NCBI GenBank assembly: GCA_015698045.1
Contig: BLAL01000218.1
Coordinates: forward strand, 744,001 to 808,000
From: Rhizophagus clarus
Taxonomy: Eukaryota > Glomeromycota > Glomeromycetes > Glomerales > Glomeraceae
Direction: 5' to 3'
Length of the DNA stretch: 64,000 nt
A model generated the notes under the pieces. It did not search any database and was not told where the DNA came from. It saw only the letters and a program-made list of their open reading frames with translations. Both the position numbers and the translations under genes were made by a program. Positions 48,057-58,079 of the stretch are shown here, piece after piece (within the stretch, counting starts at the first letter, position 1; the number at the start of each line of letters is the position of its first letter).

Positions 48057-48165
48057 GCCGAAATTACGAGGTTGGCCAGAATTAGCAAAATTTTGGCCAG
48101 AATTATGAATTATTGATCAGCAAATTTAACCAGACTTAATTAATTTTGGCCAACTTTAATTATAT
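48057..48165. mobile_element. Fragment related to the MITE at 57.2 kb
   Basis: The repeated word TTGGCCAGAATTA and the general G-poor inverted pattern are shared with the interior of the element at 57218-57477. No ends are preserved. Confidence 0.4.
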
Positions 48166-48259
48166 ACATGTGCTATACATTTGAAGAGGATACTGTGCCA
48201 CAAATTTTTTTTTGCTAACCTTAATAAAAAAAATTTGTCTTCTTTTTTTGTGACATTTC

Positions 48260-48899
48260 CAGTAGCTGTTAAATATCGTTATTTATCTTTCAGATTATTA
48301 TTAATCAATATCATTAACATTAAATATCATTATTTATCTTACAGATTATTATCAATAAATATCATTAACATTAAATAACATTATTTATCTTACAGATTAT
48401 TACCGATAAATATCATTAACATTAAATATTGTTATTTATCTTTCAGATTATTATCAATAAATATCATTAACATTAAATATCATTATTTATCTTACAGATT
48501 ATTACCAATAAATATTATTAACATTAAATATTGTTATTTATCTTTCAGATTATTATTAATAAATATCATTAACATTAAATATCATTATTTATCTTACAGA
48601 TTATTACCGATAAATATCATTAACATTAAATATCGTTATTTATCTTTCAGATTATTATCAATAAATATCATTAACATTAAATATCATTATTTATCTTACA
48701 GATTATTATCAATAAATATCATTAACATTAAATATTATTATTTATCTTACAGATTATTACCAATAAATATCATATTGTTATTTATCTTTCAGATTATTAT
48801 CAATAAATATCATTAACATTAAATATCATTATTTATCTTACAGATTATTACTGATAAATATCATTAACATTAAATATCATTATTTATCTTTTAGATTAT
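48260..48899. repeat. 51-bp minisatellite, about 12 copies
   Basis: The unit contains TTATTTATCTTACAGATTAT, then CAATAAATATCATTAACATT. The CAGATTA word recurs at 48291, 48342 and 48393 and onward every 51 bp, with one shortened unit near 48770. The unit is a multiple of three and reads openly as a 17-aa repeat, but I see no gene. The array is interrupted by the Polinton fossil and continues at 56856. Confidence 0.9.
48895..48899. repeat. 5-bp target site duplication, left
   Basis: ATTAT directly abuts the left end of the element and is repeated at 56856-56860. Removing the element and one copy restores the minisatellite unit exactly. Confidence 0.75.
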
Positions 48900-49082
48900 A
48901 GTAGGGCACAATTGGGAGTGCTGGGACAGATTTTCTGTATAGGTATAATTAGTGTAAGCCTCTCCCGGCTTATTTCCCAATATACAAAATTTATGTAATC
49001 TTTTTGAGATCCAAATTTGTTTGCAACCTCAGGAAACATATCAAAATCTAATATCGAATTCAGACTTAAGATCAAGCTGGGC

Positions 49083-49295
49083 TCAAATCCTGTTAACATA
49101 CCCATCTTGCCCAAATTTTTTGTTTACAAGATAAAGAAGAACACCATCTTTATTAACGCGCTGGCCAATTTTTAATCTCAAATAATATAACAAAAAAAGT
49201 ATGCTATATTGCTTAACTTTAAAAAAGGCCAAGAGCACCGAGGACCAAAGTGTCCGAGTGTGCTCGCAGGCCGCAAATGCAAGTTCATTTTGCAT
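49083..49295 (-). CDS. Open frame in the left TIR, doubtful
   Basis: A 70-codon ATG frame (MQNELAFAACEHTRTL...) is repeated in the right TIR. Conservation here follows from the TIR identity alone, so it is weak evidence for a protein. No motif is recognised. Confidence 0.2.
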   Translation of the reverse strand: MQNELAFAACEHTRTLWSSVLLAFFKVKQYSILFLLYYLRLKIGQRVNKDGVLLYLVNKKFGQDGYVNRI

Positions 49296-49742
49296 ATCAG
49301 ATTTTATGTTATCCTAGAATTAATTCTAAAGCTGATTCATTGATAAAATCAAAAATTTTTTCGTATGACTTAGTGAAGCTAAGTCATATGAAAAAATAGA
49401 TAACAGGAAAGAGTTCTAAATATTATTCTACTATATTCTAGCATATAAGTAATTTTTCAATATGCAGAAAACCATTCTAGACCCATTTTCTTAATAAAAT
49501 CATTAGGACAAATAAGTCATACGAAAAATTTTATAAGTCATACAAAAAATTAAGTTATACAAAAAAATGGATAACAGGAAAGAGTTCTAAATATTATTCT
49601 ACTTTATTCTAGCATACAAATAATTTCACAATACGCAGAAAACCATTCTAGACCTATTTTCTTAATAAAATCATAAAGTCATACGAAAAAAATTACACCT
49701 ATAAGTGTCACCTCTAAATCATGCGAAAAATTGCTAACTATT

Positions 49743-49973
49743 CTAAGTACACCGAGCCTTATCCCGAAGCCTGTTAACATATTGAATCACATAGTATCCT
49801 TTAACATGCAATGGGCACAGTCCTGAAGTAGAACCAGTAGGCTTACCACATTTACTACAAGAGATGCGTGGCTTAGCCTTCCATTGTAAATGACATCCTT
49901 CTGGTCGCATGCAGGGGACTCCATAGGCCTTGCCAGTATTAAGTAAGTATGGACATAAATATTCTCCGATCAT
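49743..49973 (-). CDS. Small Cys-rich zinc-ribbon-like protein, left TIR copy
   Basis: The frame starts at the ATG at 49973 (MIGEYLCPYLL) and runs about 76 codons. Cys and His are spaced as in a treble-clef or zinc ribbon: CPYL, PC, GCH, CSKCGKPTG, CPLH. A basic C-terminal end follows. It lies at the inner edge of the terminal repeat, so the element carries two copies pointing outward. It could be a DNA-binding or replication accessory protein of the element; this is inference. Confidence 0.5.
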   Translation of the reverse strand: MIGEYLCPYLLNTGKAYGVPCMRPEGCHLQWKAKPRISCSKCGKPTGSTSGLCPLHVKGYYVIQYVNRLRDKARCT

Positions 49974-50105
49974 TTTCACTATATAGGGAAATAATTAATT
50001 AAAGAGAAAAATCTGTAAGGGTATATATTGTCCTAAATATATACCATCACCTAGGGAATTAATTAATTAAATAAAAAATTTGTAAGGTATTATATACAAA
50101 TCAGT

Positions 50106-53100
50106 ATGGCAAGAAGTGACAAAAAAAATCGAACTTGTGAACGATGTGGAAAAGAGTGTGCAAATCCTAATAAACTTCGTGAGCACTTAAATAGAAAGTT
50201 TAAATGCAAACCAATACCTATTCAAACCCCCACCCCACAGGTCAAAAACCAAGGGGGTGCTCCAGTAGTCCATGCTCGAGGAAAGGATCGAAGAAGAGAG
50301 AAACCTGAGCCTATTCAAGCTACCATTCCACAAGACAAAAATCAAGAGGATGATCCTGAAGCTGGCCCTGGTCCAGCAACCCAAGCAAATAGAGAGGAGC
50401 AGGCAGGACCTAGCGAGGTCACTCAAAGTAAGTTTATTGATTGGCATGCAAGAAAACCTAGAGAGCATCTGAAAACATGGGGTGCCAGATTGTGCCAAAG
50501 ATGGTTCGAAGTTACTGGCGAAAAACTTGATTTGCCACTAAACTTAAAAGAGTGTCAGCGTCTACATCATGATCTATTACAAGCTGATGATGAGGCTTTC
50601 AAGGAAGAACATGCAGAATACTTTGAAGGTATGAAGAAAATAGCTAGTATAGAAGATCACGCACCAAAAGGAGACATACATTTTAAAGAAGGTCCAGTTG
50701 GAAGAGATCTAGAAAGACCACATCAAAACTGGTTTTTAATGAGCAAATGGGAAGCTAAAGTACCTAGAAGGTCAAACCCTACATATGCTTTCAATAATAT
50801 GGTAAAAGGAGGAAAGAACTATAATGAAATTCCATACATGCCTAAATTAATAGCTTCAGCTAGACAAGAAATGACAAGAGTGTTTCAAACAGAGTTTAGA
50901 AGGAAAGAACAAATCAAGTCAGCAATAGCTGTAAAATGTATATATTATAAACAAGAAAAAGATTTACCATTTATCATAATTAGTGAAAAATGGCATAGAG
51001 GAGAAATGCGAGCTCTTTTCTCTGAGAACTACATAGATGAACATTTAACTAGTTCTAGTGGGGAAATAGATAAGAAAATAGAAGAATATTTAGAAAATGG
51101 ATCTAACTGGATTTTAGTACAAATTGATATAGTTTCTATTGAGGTATATACTTACAGTCGAGCTACTGGAGGGTCTTATGAGCCCACACCCAAGAAGTTA
51201 GCCAATACCAAGTGTACCATCAATCCAGACAATAAAGATCTCATCGATCCAGAAACAAATGTATTATCTGAAAAATGTCTACAAGGTGCATTAGGATGCT
51301 ATTTCGCCCATCAGGATGGACATACAGACCATTTTGAACGAATTTTCCGAGTAACGAAACTAAAGCCCTACCTAGATGTTGTCAAGCTAGATGGTATCCC
51401 CATGCCCACTCCAATCTGTCCACGCATATTTAATAAGATAGAGGAAATGAATCCAGATATCTCCATCAATGTCTGGGAATGGAAAGAAGAAACAGCTACC
51501 CCTAAACTAGTAATAGCCAGTAAGAACATCTATATTCCAAATTCATGCAAAATAGAAAATTGTAAGCATAATAATCCAAATAAATGTCAAGAAAAAAGAA
51601 CCCATGTTATCCACCTCATGGCTCTTACCAATATTACAAAGTCTGAAGAAGAAAAGTATGAACAAAAGAATCACTTCCTCTGGATTAAAAATCCTAATGG
51701 GCTTGTTTTCAAAGATACTGCGCATCATGGTGAAAAGCATCTTTGCAACAGATGTTTCCAAAGCTTTTCATCAGAAAATACCCTAGTCCATCATCAAGAA
51801 CATTGTTTCGGGTTAGGAGAGGCAACCCAGAGAGTTAATCTACCAGTAAAAGGGGTCAATGATTTTGAGCAGTTCAAGAACTATAGCCGGATGATCAATG
51901 CTCCATGTGTTATTATAGCCGATTTTGAGGCTGGAAACAAAAAACCTAGCCTAATAAATGGAGGAAAAACCTGCTTGATTTCAGAGCAATATGCTAACAG
52001 TTTCTGCTATTTAGTCCACTGGATCGATACTGGAGACGTATGGGGACCGTACCTATACTGAGGTGAAAATGCTACCCAAGAATTCGTTCGAAGAATAGAT
52101 CAGGAGTTAATAGAAATAAATAATGTTCTAGCCATTAAGCATAAACGCATTGGACAGAAGAAGATAAAAAGAAATTCGCTGAGGCTGATACCTGTTGGAT
52201 CTGTAAAGGTAAGTTCACTATAGATACAGAGGAAATTGCTAGTGAAAAAGCTAATGCTGATAAGGTCTGGGACCACTGCCACATCACAGGTAAGTTTTGA
52301 GGGTCTGCACATAGAGATTGCAATCTTAAACTCCAAATCGAGCCATGGAAGACCTCAATCCCAGTAGTCTTTCATAACTTTAGGGGCTATGACTCTCACT
52401 TAGTCTGTGAATCTGTTGAACGTTCAGTCAATGCGCATCAGATTAAGGTAATAGCTGAGACATTTGAGTGATATAAGTCCATGAAGGTAGGTCAGCTCAA
52501 ATATATCGATAGCCAGCAGTTCATGAACAATAGCTTGGCGAATCTCACAAAAAACTTGGGCGACAACCACCCCATTACCAGCCAGCACTTTAAAGACTTT
52601 ACTCCTGGCCAAATTTCCCTAGCAACTCGTAAGGGAATATATTGTTATGACTATATCAATTCTCAAGATAGATTCTTGGAGACTGAACTCCCACCAATTC
52701 ACAAATTTACTACAACTCTAAAAGGGAAGATCTCACAGGAAGACTACCACCATACACAAAAAGTATGGAAAACATATGGCTGTAAAAATCTAGGTGAGTA
52801 CCACGATCTATATCTTAAAATCGATGTACTCTCTTTAGCTGATGTCTGGACCCAATTTAGAAAGACATGCATAAAATATTATGAACTCGATCCTAGCCAC
52901 TATGTCTCTGCTCCATCCTTATCCTGGGGCGCTATGCTTAAAAAGAGTGGAATTAAGATTGAGTTATTTACAGATATGTCAATGCATGATTTTATCGAAA
53001 AGGCCAAGAGGGGAGTATATCTAAGGCTTGTAAGTGATATTTCAAAGCCAATAATCCCAAGATGGGTCAGGCATTCAACCCATCCAAATCCACATCATGG

Positions 53101-54608
53101 ATATCATATGTAGACGCAAACAATCTTTATGGCTGGGCTATGAGCCAGTTCTTACCTATTGGAAATTATCAATGGGAAGCTAGCCGAGAATACCTTCTAA
53201 AAAACCCTGCTATGCAAAAGAAATATCTTGAAAAAATTCTTAAGACTAAGGCAAATGCCCCACGCGGATATTTCTTAAATATTAAGTCTCACTTCTCTCT
53301 CAAGACCCATGATTATTTGAGAGACTTACCCCAGCCATGGAGAATGTTGCAGTAGAAAAGGATTAGCTTAGCCCATATAATGAGGAGCTTGTAAATAACT
53401 TGGATGGAGGACGCTTCTCTAAGACAGAAAAGTTAGTCCCCCACCTTGGCCCAAGAAAGGATTATGTCATCCATTACCTAGAGCTCCAATACTATGTGAA
53501 ATTAGGCATGATTATAGATGAAGTTTCAGAGATCCTTTCTTTCGACCAGACTAACTGGTTAGCCCCATATATTGCATTTAATACTGAGAAACATCAAAGA
53601 GCTAAGAATGCCTTTGAAAAAGACTTCTTCAAGCTCATGAATAACTCAGTATATGGCAAGACTATGGAGAATGTCCGCAAATACCAGGACGTCAAGCTTA
53701 TGAAGTTGAATGATGAGCAGGATGAAAAGGTATTCTGGAAGAAAGTCAGTAGCCCAAGATTTAAGTATGGACGTCCAATTGGAGATACGCTAGTAGGTGC
53801 GCATATGGGAAAGGCTAGTGTGACTCTCAATAAACCCATCATTGTTGGGGCATCTGTCTTGGGTCTTAGCAAGCTCCATATGTATCGATTCTGGTATGGA
53901 TATGTAAAGGAGAGATATGGTGATAATGCCCAGCTTGGTTATATGGATACAGATTCCTTTATATTCCAAGTCGAGACTGAAGATATCTATAAAGATATGG
54001 CTGAGCATCCAGATCTCTTCAATCTCAATGACACTAAGACTATTGGGCTTTTCAAGGATGAGACTCTAGGTAATGTGATCACAGAATCTTTTCACATTCG
54101 AGCCAAGTCTTACCATTATGTCTTAGCCAATAAGTCTACAAGGTCTAGGCATAAGGGGGTTAGTAAGAAGGGTATGGAAGAAATGGCAACAGACACATAT
54201 ATGCCAGAGTTAGAAGGGTCCCTTCTAGATGATCCAATAGATAAGTCTTCACTATCAGAGCAAGAAGCTATGCGAGCTGATGCAGACCCCATGACTCTAG
54301 TCTATCGAGACTGTCTCTTTGGTAAGGAAGTATTCCATGCCAAGAATGTTGGTTTCCGATCAAAGGACCACATATTATCTCTGGTCGAGTCTGAGAAAAA
54401 GGCACTCTGTCCCATAGATACTAAGCGCTGGATCCTATCAGATGGAATAACTACTTTACCATATTTCCATTGGCGCATTATGTTTTATAAGAATATGGTA
54501 AAAGCTGATATTCCTCAAGAACAGGCAGAAAAAAGAGCTATGAGGGCCAAGCTCTCAGAGAAATATCAAAACGAATGTACATCTCACATATCTAGCCTTC
54601 AGGCATAA
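50106..54608 (+). pseudogene. Protein-primed-type family B DNA polymerase of the Polinton fossil, broken
   Basis: The region reads in order: an N-terminal C2HC finger (CERCGKECANP...), a Pro/Gln-rich linker, a long region of unknown role, a second finger (CNRCFQSFSSENTLVHH), the exonuclease motifs (ADFEA, VFHNFRGYDSHL and LKIDVLSLADVW) and the polymerase motifs (DANNLYGWAM, LMNNSVYGKTMENV, GYMDTDSF) plus KSYHYVL. These are hallmarks of the protein-primed branch used by Polintons, adenoviruses and linear plasmids. DANNLYGWAM and NSVYGKTMEN are especially Polinton-like. Overall span corresponds to a large polymerase of roughly 1,400-1,500 residues. There are about four breaks, so it is not expected to make an active enzyme. 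Codon use is more GC-rich than the surroundings. Confidence 0.85.
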
Positions 54609-54689
54609 GCTAGATAGTGATGTGTAGTCAGATCACATACATTATTATATAATAAAGTTTGCCCATATCGGGCCTTTCTCTTTTTTTTT

Positions 54690-54830
54690 TAATTCATGTA
54701 TAATTATCCAATAATGATTCTAGAATGATCACGTGTTCATCTAAGATTGATCTAAGATCATCCAAGAATGATTCTAGAACGATCACAGATTCATCTAAGA
54801 TCGATCTAAGATCATCCAAGTTCATTCCAG
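54690..54830. repeat. Short tandem repeat downstream of the polymerase region
   Basis: A unit of about 55-60 bp with ATGATTCTAGAA and ATCTAAGATCATCCAAG is present two to three times, just after the poly-T that follows the polymerase region. Confidence 0.7.
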
Positions 54831-54832
54831 TT

Positions 54833-55138
54833 TCACTTTAGATTCTTTGTTGACTCAACCTGACTCTTTGTCGACTCAATATGATTCTTTGTTGACTTGA
54901 CATGACTCTTTGTTGACTCGACTTTGACCCAATGTAGACTCTTCATTGACTCGACTTTGGCCCAATGTAGACTTGCCAGCTCACTTGCTAGACTAACCTG
55001 ATCACTTGTTGGATTAACCCGCTCACTTGCTAGACTAACCCGCTTACTTGTTGGACTAACCCGCTCACTTGCTAGACTAACCTGCTCACTTGTCAGACTA
55101 ATCTGATCAGTTGCTTGACTAGCCTGTTTACTGCACAT
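54833..55138 (-). CDS. Low-complexity repeat frame in the Polinton interior
   Basis: A 101-codon ATG frame is made of short repeats of the type ERVSLASERVNPTSDQ, then VESTKSHVKSTKNHIEST. The DNA is itself tandemly repetitive (ACTTGCTAGACTAACC). It could encode a fibre-like or coiled-coil protein, but may only be a repeat that happens to be open. Confidence 0.3.
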   Translation of the reverse strand: MCSKQASQATDQISLTSEQVSLASERVSPTSKRVSLASERVNPTSDQVSLASELASLHWAKVESMKSLHWVKVESTKSHVKSTKNHIESTKSQVESTKNLK

Positions 55139-55189
55139 ATTTTTTAATCTTAGATATCCCTGTAAATTAAGAGAACATATGAAAAGAAA

Positions 55190-55305
55190 TAATAATTATT
55201 CACGAAAAGTGACTGACTGCCCACGAAAAAATGACTGACTGTCCACGAAAAAAAATGACTGACTGCCCACAAAAAGTGACTGACTGCTTATGGAAAAATA
55301 TGGTG
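55190..55305. repeat. About 30-bp tandem repeat, four copies
   Basis: The unit carries GTGACTGACTGCCCACGAAA with variable A-run length. Confidence 0.8.
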
Positions 55306-55323
55306 CCTCCCCAGTGGTTCTCA

Positions 55324-55707
55324 TCAAATTGACGACAAGAAGTCTTCAGTTTCTTCATTAACCTGTTCTTCTGTATTGAAATAATCCTTAGCTAATTTAT
55401 AATATAACTTATATAGGTCTATAACAGCATTGAGAATTTTTGGATCTTTTCCATACCAAGATTTGTATTCATCTATGATTTGATGGTACTTATCCTTAGT
55501 TGGGAACAATCTTTTTGCATTTTCTAGGATAAATTCATCAGGGTTTTCTGCCTGCCGCAATTTCTTGACTCTTTCTTTATAGCTTTGCATGAATTTACCA
55601 TCTTTTGGCCTTCTATAATAAATGCCTGCCTTGACTACATTTATTAATGCCTGTTCGATTTCTTGATATGTAGGCTTGGTATCTGCTAATTGATTTTGTG
55701 TACTCAT
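55324..55707 (-). CDS. Small helical protein of the Polinton, unknown role
   Basis: A 127-codon frame from ATG, intact. It is charged and predicted helical: TYQEIEQALINVVKAGIYYR, a Lys/Arg-rich middle (YKERVKKLRQ), IDEYKSWYGKDPKILN and an acidic end. There is no Cys, signal peptide or membrane helix. The frame begins 26 bp inside the right terminal repeat boundary and points toward the polymerase region. The ordinary composition makes it a credible gene. The family is not recognised. Confidence 0.55.
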   Translation of the reverse strand: MSTQNQLADTKPTYQEIEQALINVVKAGIYYRRPKDGKFMQSYKERVKKLRQAENPDEFILENAKRLFPTKDKYHQIIDEYKSWYGKDPKILNAVIDLYKLYYKLAKDYFNTEEQVNEETEDFLSSI

Positions 55708-55781
55708 TATGTATAAAGTTTTTTTATATATTACCCTTACAGATTTTTCTCTTTAATTAATTATTTCCCTATATAGTGAAA

Positions 55782-56021
55782 ATGATCGGAGAATATTTAT
55801 GTCCATACTTACTTAATACTGGCAAGGCTCATGGAGTCCCCTGCATGCGACCAGAAGGATGTCATTTACATTGGAAGGCTAAGCCACACATCCCTTGTAG
55901 TGAATGTGGTAAGCCTACTGGTTCTACTTCAGGACTGTGCCCATTGCATGTTAAAGGATACTATGTGATTCAATATGTTAACAGGCTTCAGGATAAGGCT
56001 CGGTGTACTCAGAATAGTTAG
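55782..56021 (+). CDS. Small Cys-rich zinc-ribbon-like protein, right TIR copy
   Basis: Same protein as at 49743-49973, from ATG at 55782, with about six amino-acid differences and a slightly longer C-terminus. All Cys and His positions of the putative ribbon are kept (CPYL, PC, GCH, CSECGKPTG, CPLH). The role is unknown. Confidence 0.5.
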   Translation: MIGEYLCPYLLNTGKAHGVPCMRPEGCHLHWKAKPHIPCSECGKPTGSTSGLCPLHVKGYYVIQYVNRLQDKARCTQNS

Positions 56022-56459
56022 CAATTTTTCGCATGATTTAGAGGTGACACTTATAGGTGTAATTTTTTTCGTATGACCTTATGATTTTATTAAGAAAATA
56101 GGTCTAGAATGGTTTTCTGCGTATTGTGAAATTATTTGTGTGTTAGAATAAAGTAGAATAATATTTAGAACTCTTTCCTGTTATCCATTTTTTCATACGA
56201 CTTAATTTTTTGTATGACTTATAAAATTTTTCGTATGACTTATTTGTCCTAATGATTTTATTAAGAAAATGGGTCTAGAATGGTTTCCTGCATATTGAAA
56301 AATTACTTATATGCTAGAATATAGTAGAATAATATTTAGAACTCTTTCCTGTTATCCATTTTTTCGTATGACTTAGCTTCACTAAGTCATACGAAAAAAT
56401 TTTTGATTTTATCAATGAATCAGCTTTAGAATTAATTCTAGGATAATATAAAATCTGAT

Positions 56460-56672
56460 ATGCAAAATGAACTTGCATTTGCGGCCTGTGAGCACACTCG
56501 GACACTTTGGTCCTCGGTGCTTTTGGCCTTTTTTAAAGTTAAGCAATATAGCATACTTTTTTTGTTATATTATTTGAGATTAAAAATCGGCCAGCGCGTT
56601 AACAAAGATGGTGTTCTTCTTTATCTTGTAAACAAAAAATTTGGGCAAGATGGGTATATTAACAGGATTTGA
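56460..56672 (+). CDS. Open frame in the right TIR, doubtful
   Basis: Mirror copy of the frame at 49083-49295, differing by one residue. Both being open may only reflect TIR homogeneity. An overlapping frame (MGKMGILTGFES...) runs on to the outer end of the element. Confidence 0.2.
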   Translation: MQNELAFAACEHTRTLWSSVLLAFFKVKQYSILFLLYYLRLKIGQRVNKDGVLLYLVNKKFGQDGYINRI

Positions 56673-56855
56673 GTCCAGCTTGATCTTAAGTCTGAATTCG
56701 ATATTAGATTTCGATATGTTTCCTAAGGTTGCAAACGAATTTGGATCTCAAAAAGATTACATAAATTTCGTATATCGGGAAATAAGTTGGGAGAGGCTTA
56801 CACTAATTATACCTATACAGAAAATCTGTCCCAGCACTCCCAATTGTGCCCTACT

Positions 56856-56960
56856 ATTATTATCAATAAATATCATTAACATTAAATATTGTTATTTATC
56901 TTTCAGATTATTATCAATAAATATCATTAACATTAAATATCATTTTATATACCAGATATT
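56856..56960. repeat. Minisatellite continuation and right target duplication
   Basis: ATTAT (56856-56860) followed by about two units of the 51-bp repeat in the same orientation as at 48260-48899. This shows that the Polinton landed inside one array. Confidence 0.85.
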
Positions 56961-57217
56961 TACCAATAACTATCCAAATTTGATATCTATCAATTTATTT
57001 AATATGATAAAATGGGATAATTTGAGATAAAGTGATAAATATTGATATATATCTTCTAAAATGTATTCAAGTTATTCAGAAGCCACTTTTCAAAAGGATA
57101 ACAGCACAGGAGTTAAAAACTGGTGAAATATTGGTAGAATAGTCTGAAGAGAACCCTAAATAATACTAATATAACTCACAAATGGATTTGCATAAAGTTA
57201 TATTTTTAAACTAATAA

Positions 57218-57477
57218 GGCCAGTCCAACTTAATTTTTCGTTTAACATATCCCCCCTAGTTTTTAAAAAAATGGAGAAAAATTGTGCATGTAATTTAGGC
57301 CAGAATTATGATTCTTGGCCAGAATTACAAAAAATTTTTTCAAATCATATGACATGCACATTTTTAATTATAATTCTGGCCAAAATTTTTATGATTCTGG
57401 TCATGTTTTATATCCCCCCTTAGATTATGACCCTCCATGTTACTGTATGTTAAACAAAAAATTAAGTTGGACCAGCC
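57218..57477. mobile_element. PIF/Harbinger-like MITE, 260 bp
   Basis: Near-complete inverted repeat with ends GGCCAGTCCAACTTAATT and its inverted counterpart GGCTGGTCCAACTTAATT, flanked on both sides by TAA. The inner parts (TTGGCCAGAATTA) are also inverted, so the whole element can fold on itself. A 3-bp TAA duplication is typical for PIF/Harbinger elements. It is non-coding and needs a transposase from elsewhere. Confidence 0.75.
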
Positions 57478-58079
57478 TAAATAGAGTTTGCGTAGATTAG
57501 TCTAATTTTGGATAACTCACAATTAAAGTTTGCATAAAATTAACTAAAATAGGAACTAACTGTTTATAGATATGTAGTAGGTGGTATTGTTGATATTGGA
57601 ATTAAAAAGGAAACTATAACATTTTTAGTAGGTGGAAAACCATCAAGTAAATGTTAATTTTCCTTGCAGAATGCATTCAGGAAATTTCTGTGGTTGATGC
57701 ACATCTGATAAATATTGAAGGTTTTGATGAACATCAATAAATATATTATACATCAGACCTTTGGATGAATGATGATTATCATTAAAACAATGATGTGTAG
57801 CAATGTAAAACATTATATGTTCATCATTAATAAAATTTTATATTCAATTTTTTATTTAATATTATGTTACAAAAATACATTAATTTTCCAAAAATACATT
57901 AATTTTTTATTTAACTAAATTTGCAACTAATATATAATATTCTTCAGTTTATCCTAATTTAAAAACTAGGTATAACTAGTTTTACGCATTTAAAGATCTG
58001 GCCATCCTAAAAAAGTTATATTAAACATTATTAAAATATTTTGTTAAATAAATAAATCAAACAAAAAATATTCAGTTGT
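57478..58079. other. Spacer
   Basis: AT-rich and without supported frames. Two ACATCA-rich words near 57695-57760 are repeated with variation. Nothing else is seen. Confidence 0.5.

Larger units (their letters stand above)
48900..50022. repeat. Left terminal inverted repeat
   Basis: It matches the reverse of 55733-56855 over its full 1,123 bp with no net length change. It holds a near-perfect hairpin at 49355-49397, two direct sub-repeats (about 49386-49500 and 49562-49690) rich in GTCATACGAAAAA, and a small Cys-rich frame at its inner end. Confidence 0.9.
48900..56855. mobile_element. Short Polinton-type element, broken
   Basis: This is a 7,956-bp element with 1,123-bp terminal inverted repeats, termini 5'-AGTAGGGCAC and GTGCCCTACT-3', and flanking ATTAT duplications. 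The interior holds a protein-primed-type family B DNA polymerase gene and two small minus-strand frames. The AG...CT ends, the length of the inverted repeats and the polymerase type fit Polinton/Maverick biology, but the element is half the usual length. I see no capsid, packaging ATPase, protease or integrase gene inside it, so it is either a deletion derivative mobilised by others or a minimal lineage. The polymerase gene has about four breaks. The two terminal repeats differ by only a few percent by eye, so the insertion is fairly young. Confidence 0.8.
55733..56855. repeat. Right terminal inverted repeat
   Basis: Counterpart of 48900-50022, with equal length and equal internal offsets (for example both MQNEL starts are 395 bp from the outer end). 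Its central hairpin (about 56360-56401) is perfect. Confidence 0.9.

Noticed and set aside
48181-48378. Open frame over the 51-bp minisatellite
   Set aside because: Openness is explained by a unit length divisible by three; composition is Ile/Asn/Tyr-rich.
48260-48899. CRISPR-like array
   Set aside because: Units are contiguous with no unique spacers; this is a plain minisatellite in a eukaryotic genome.
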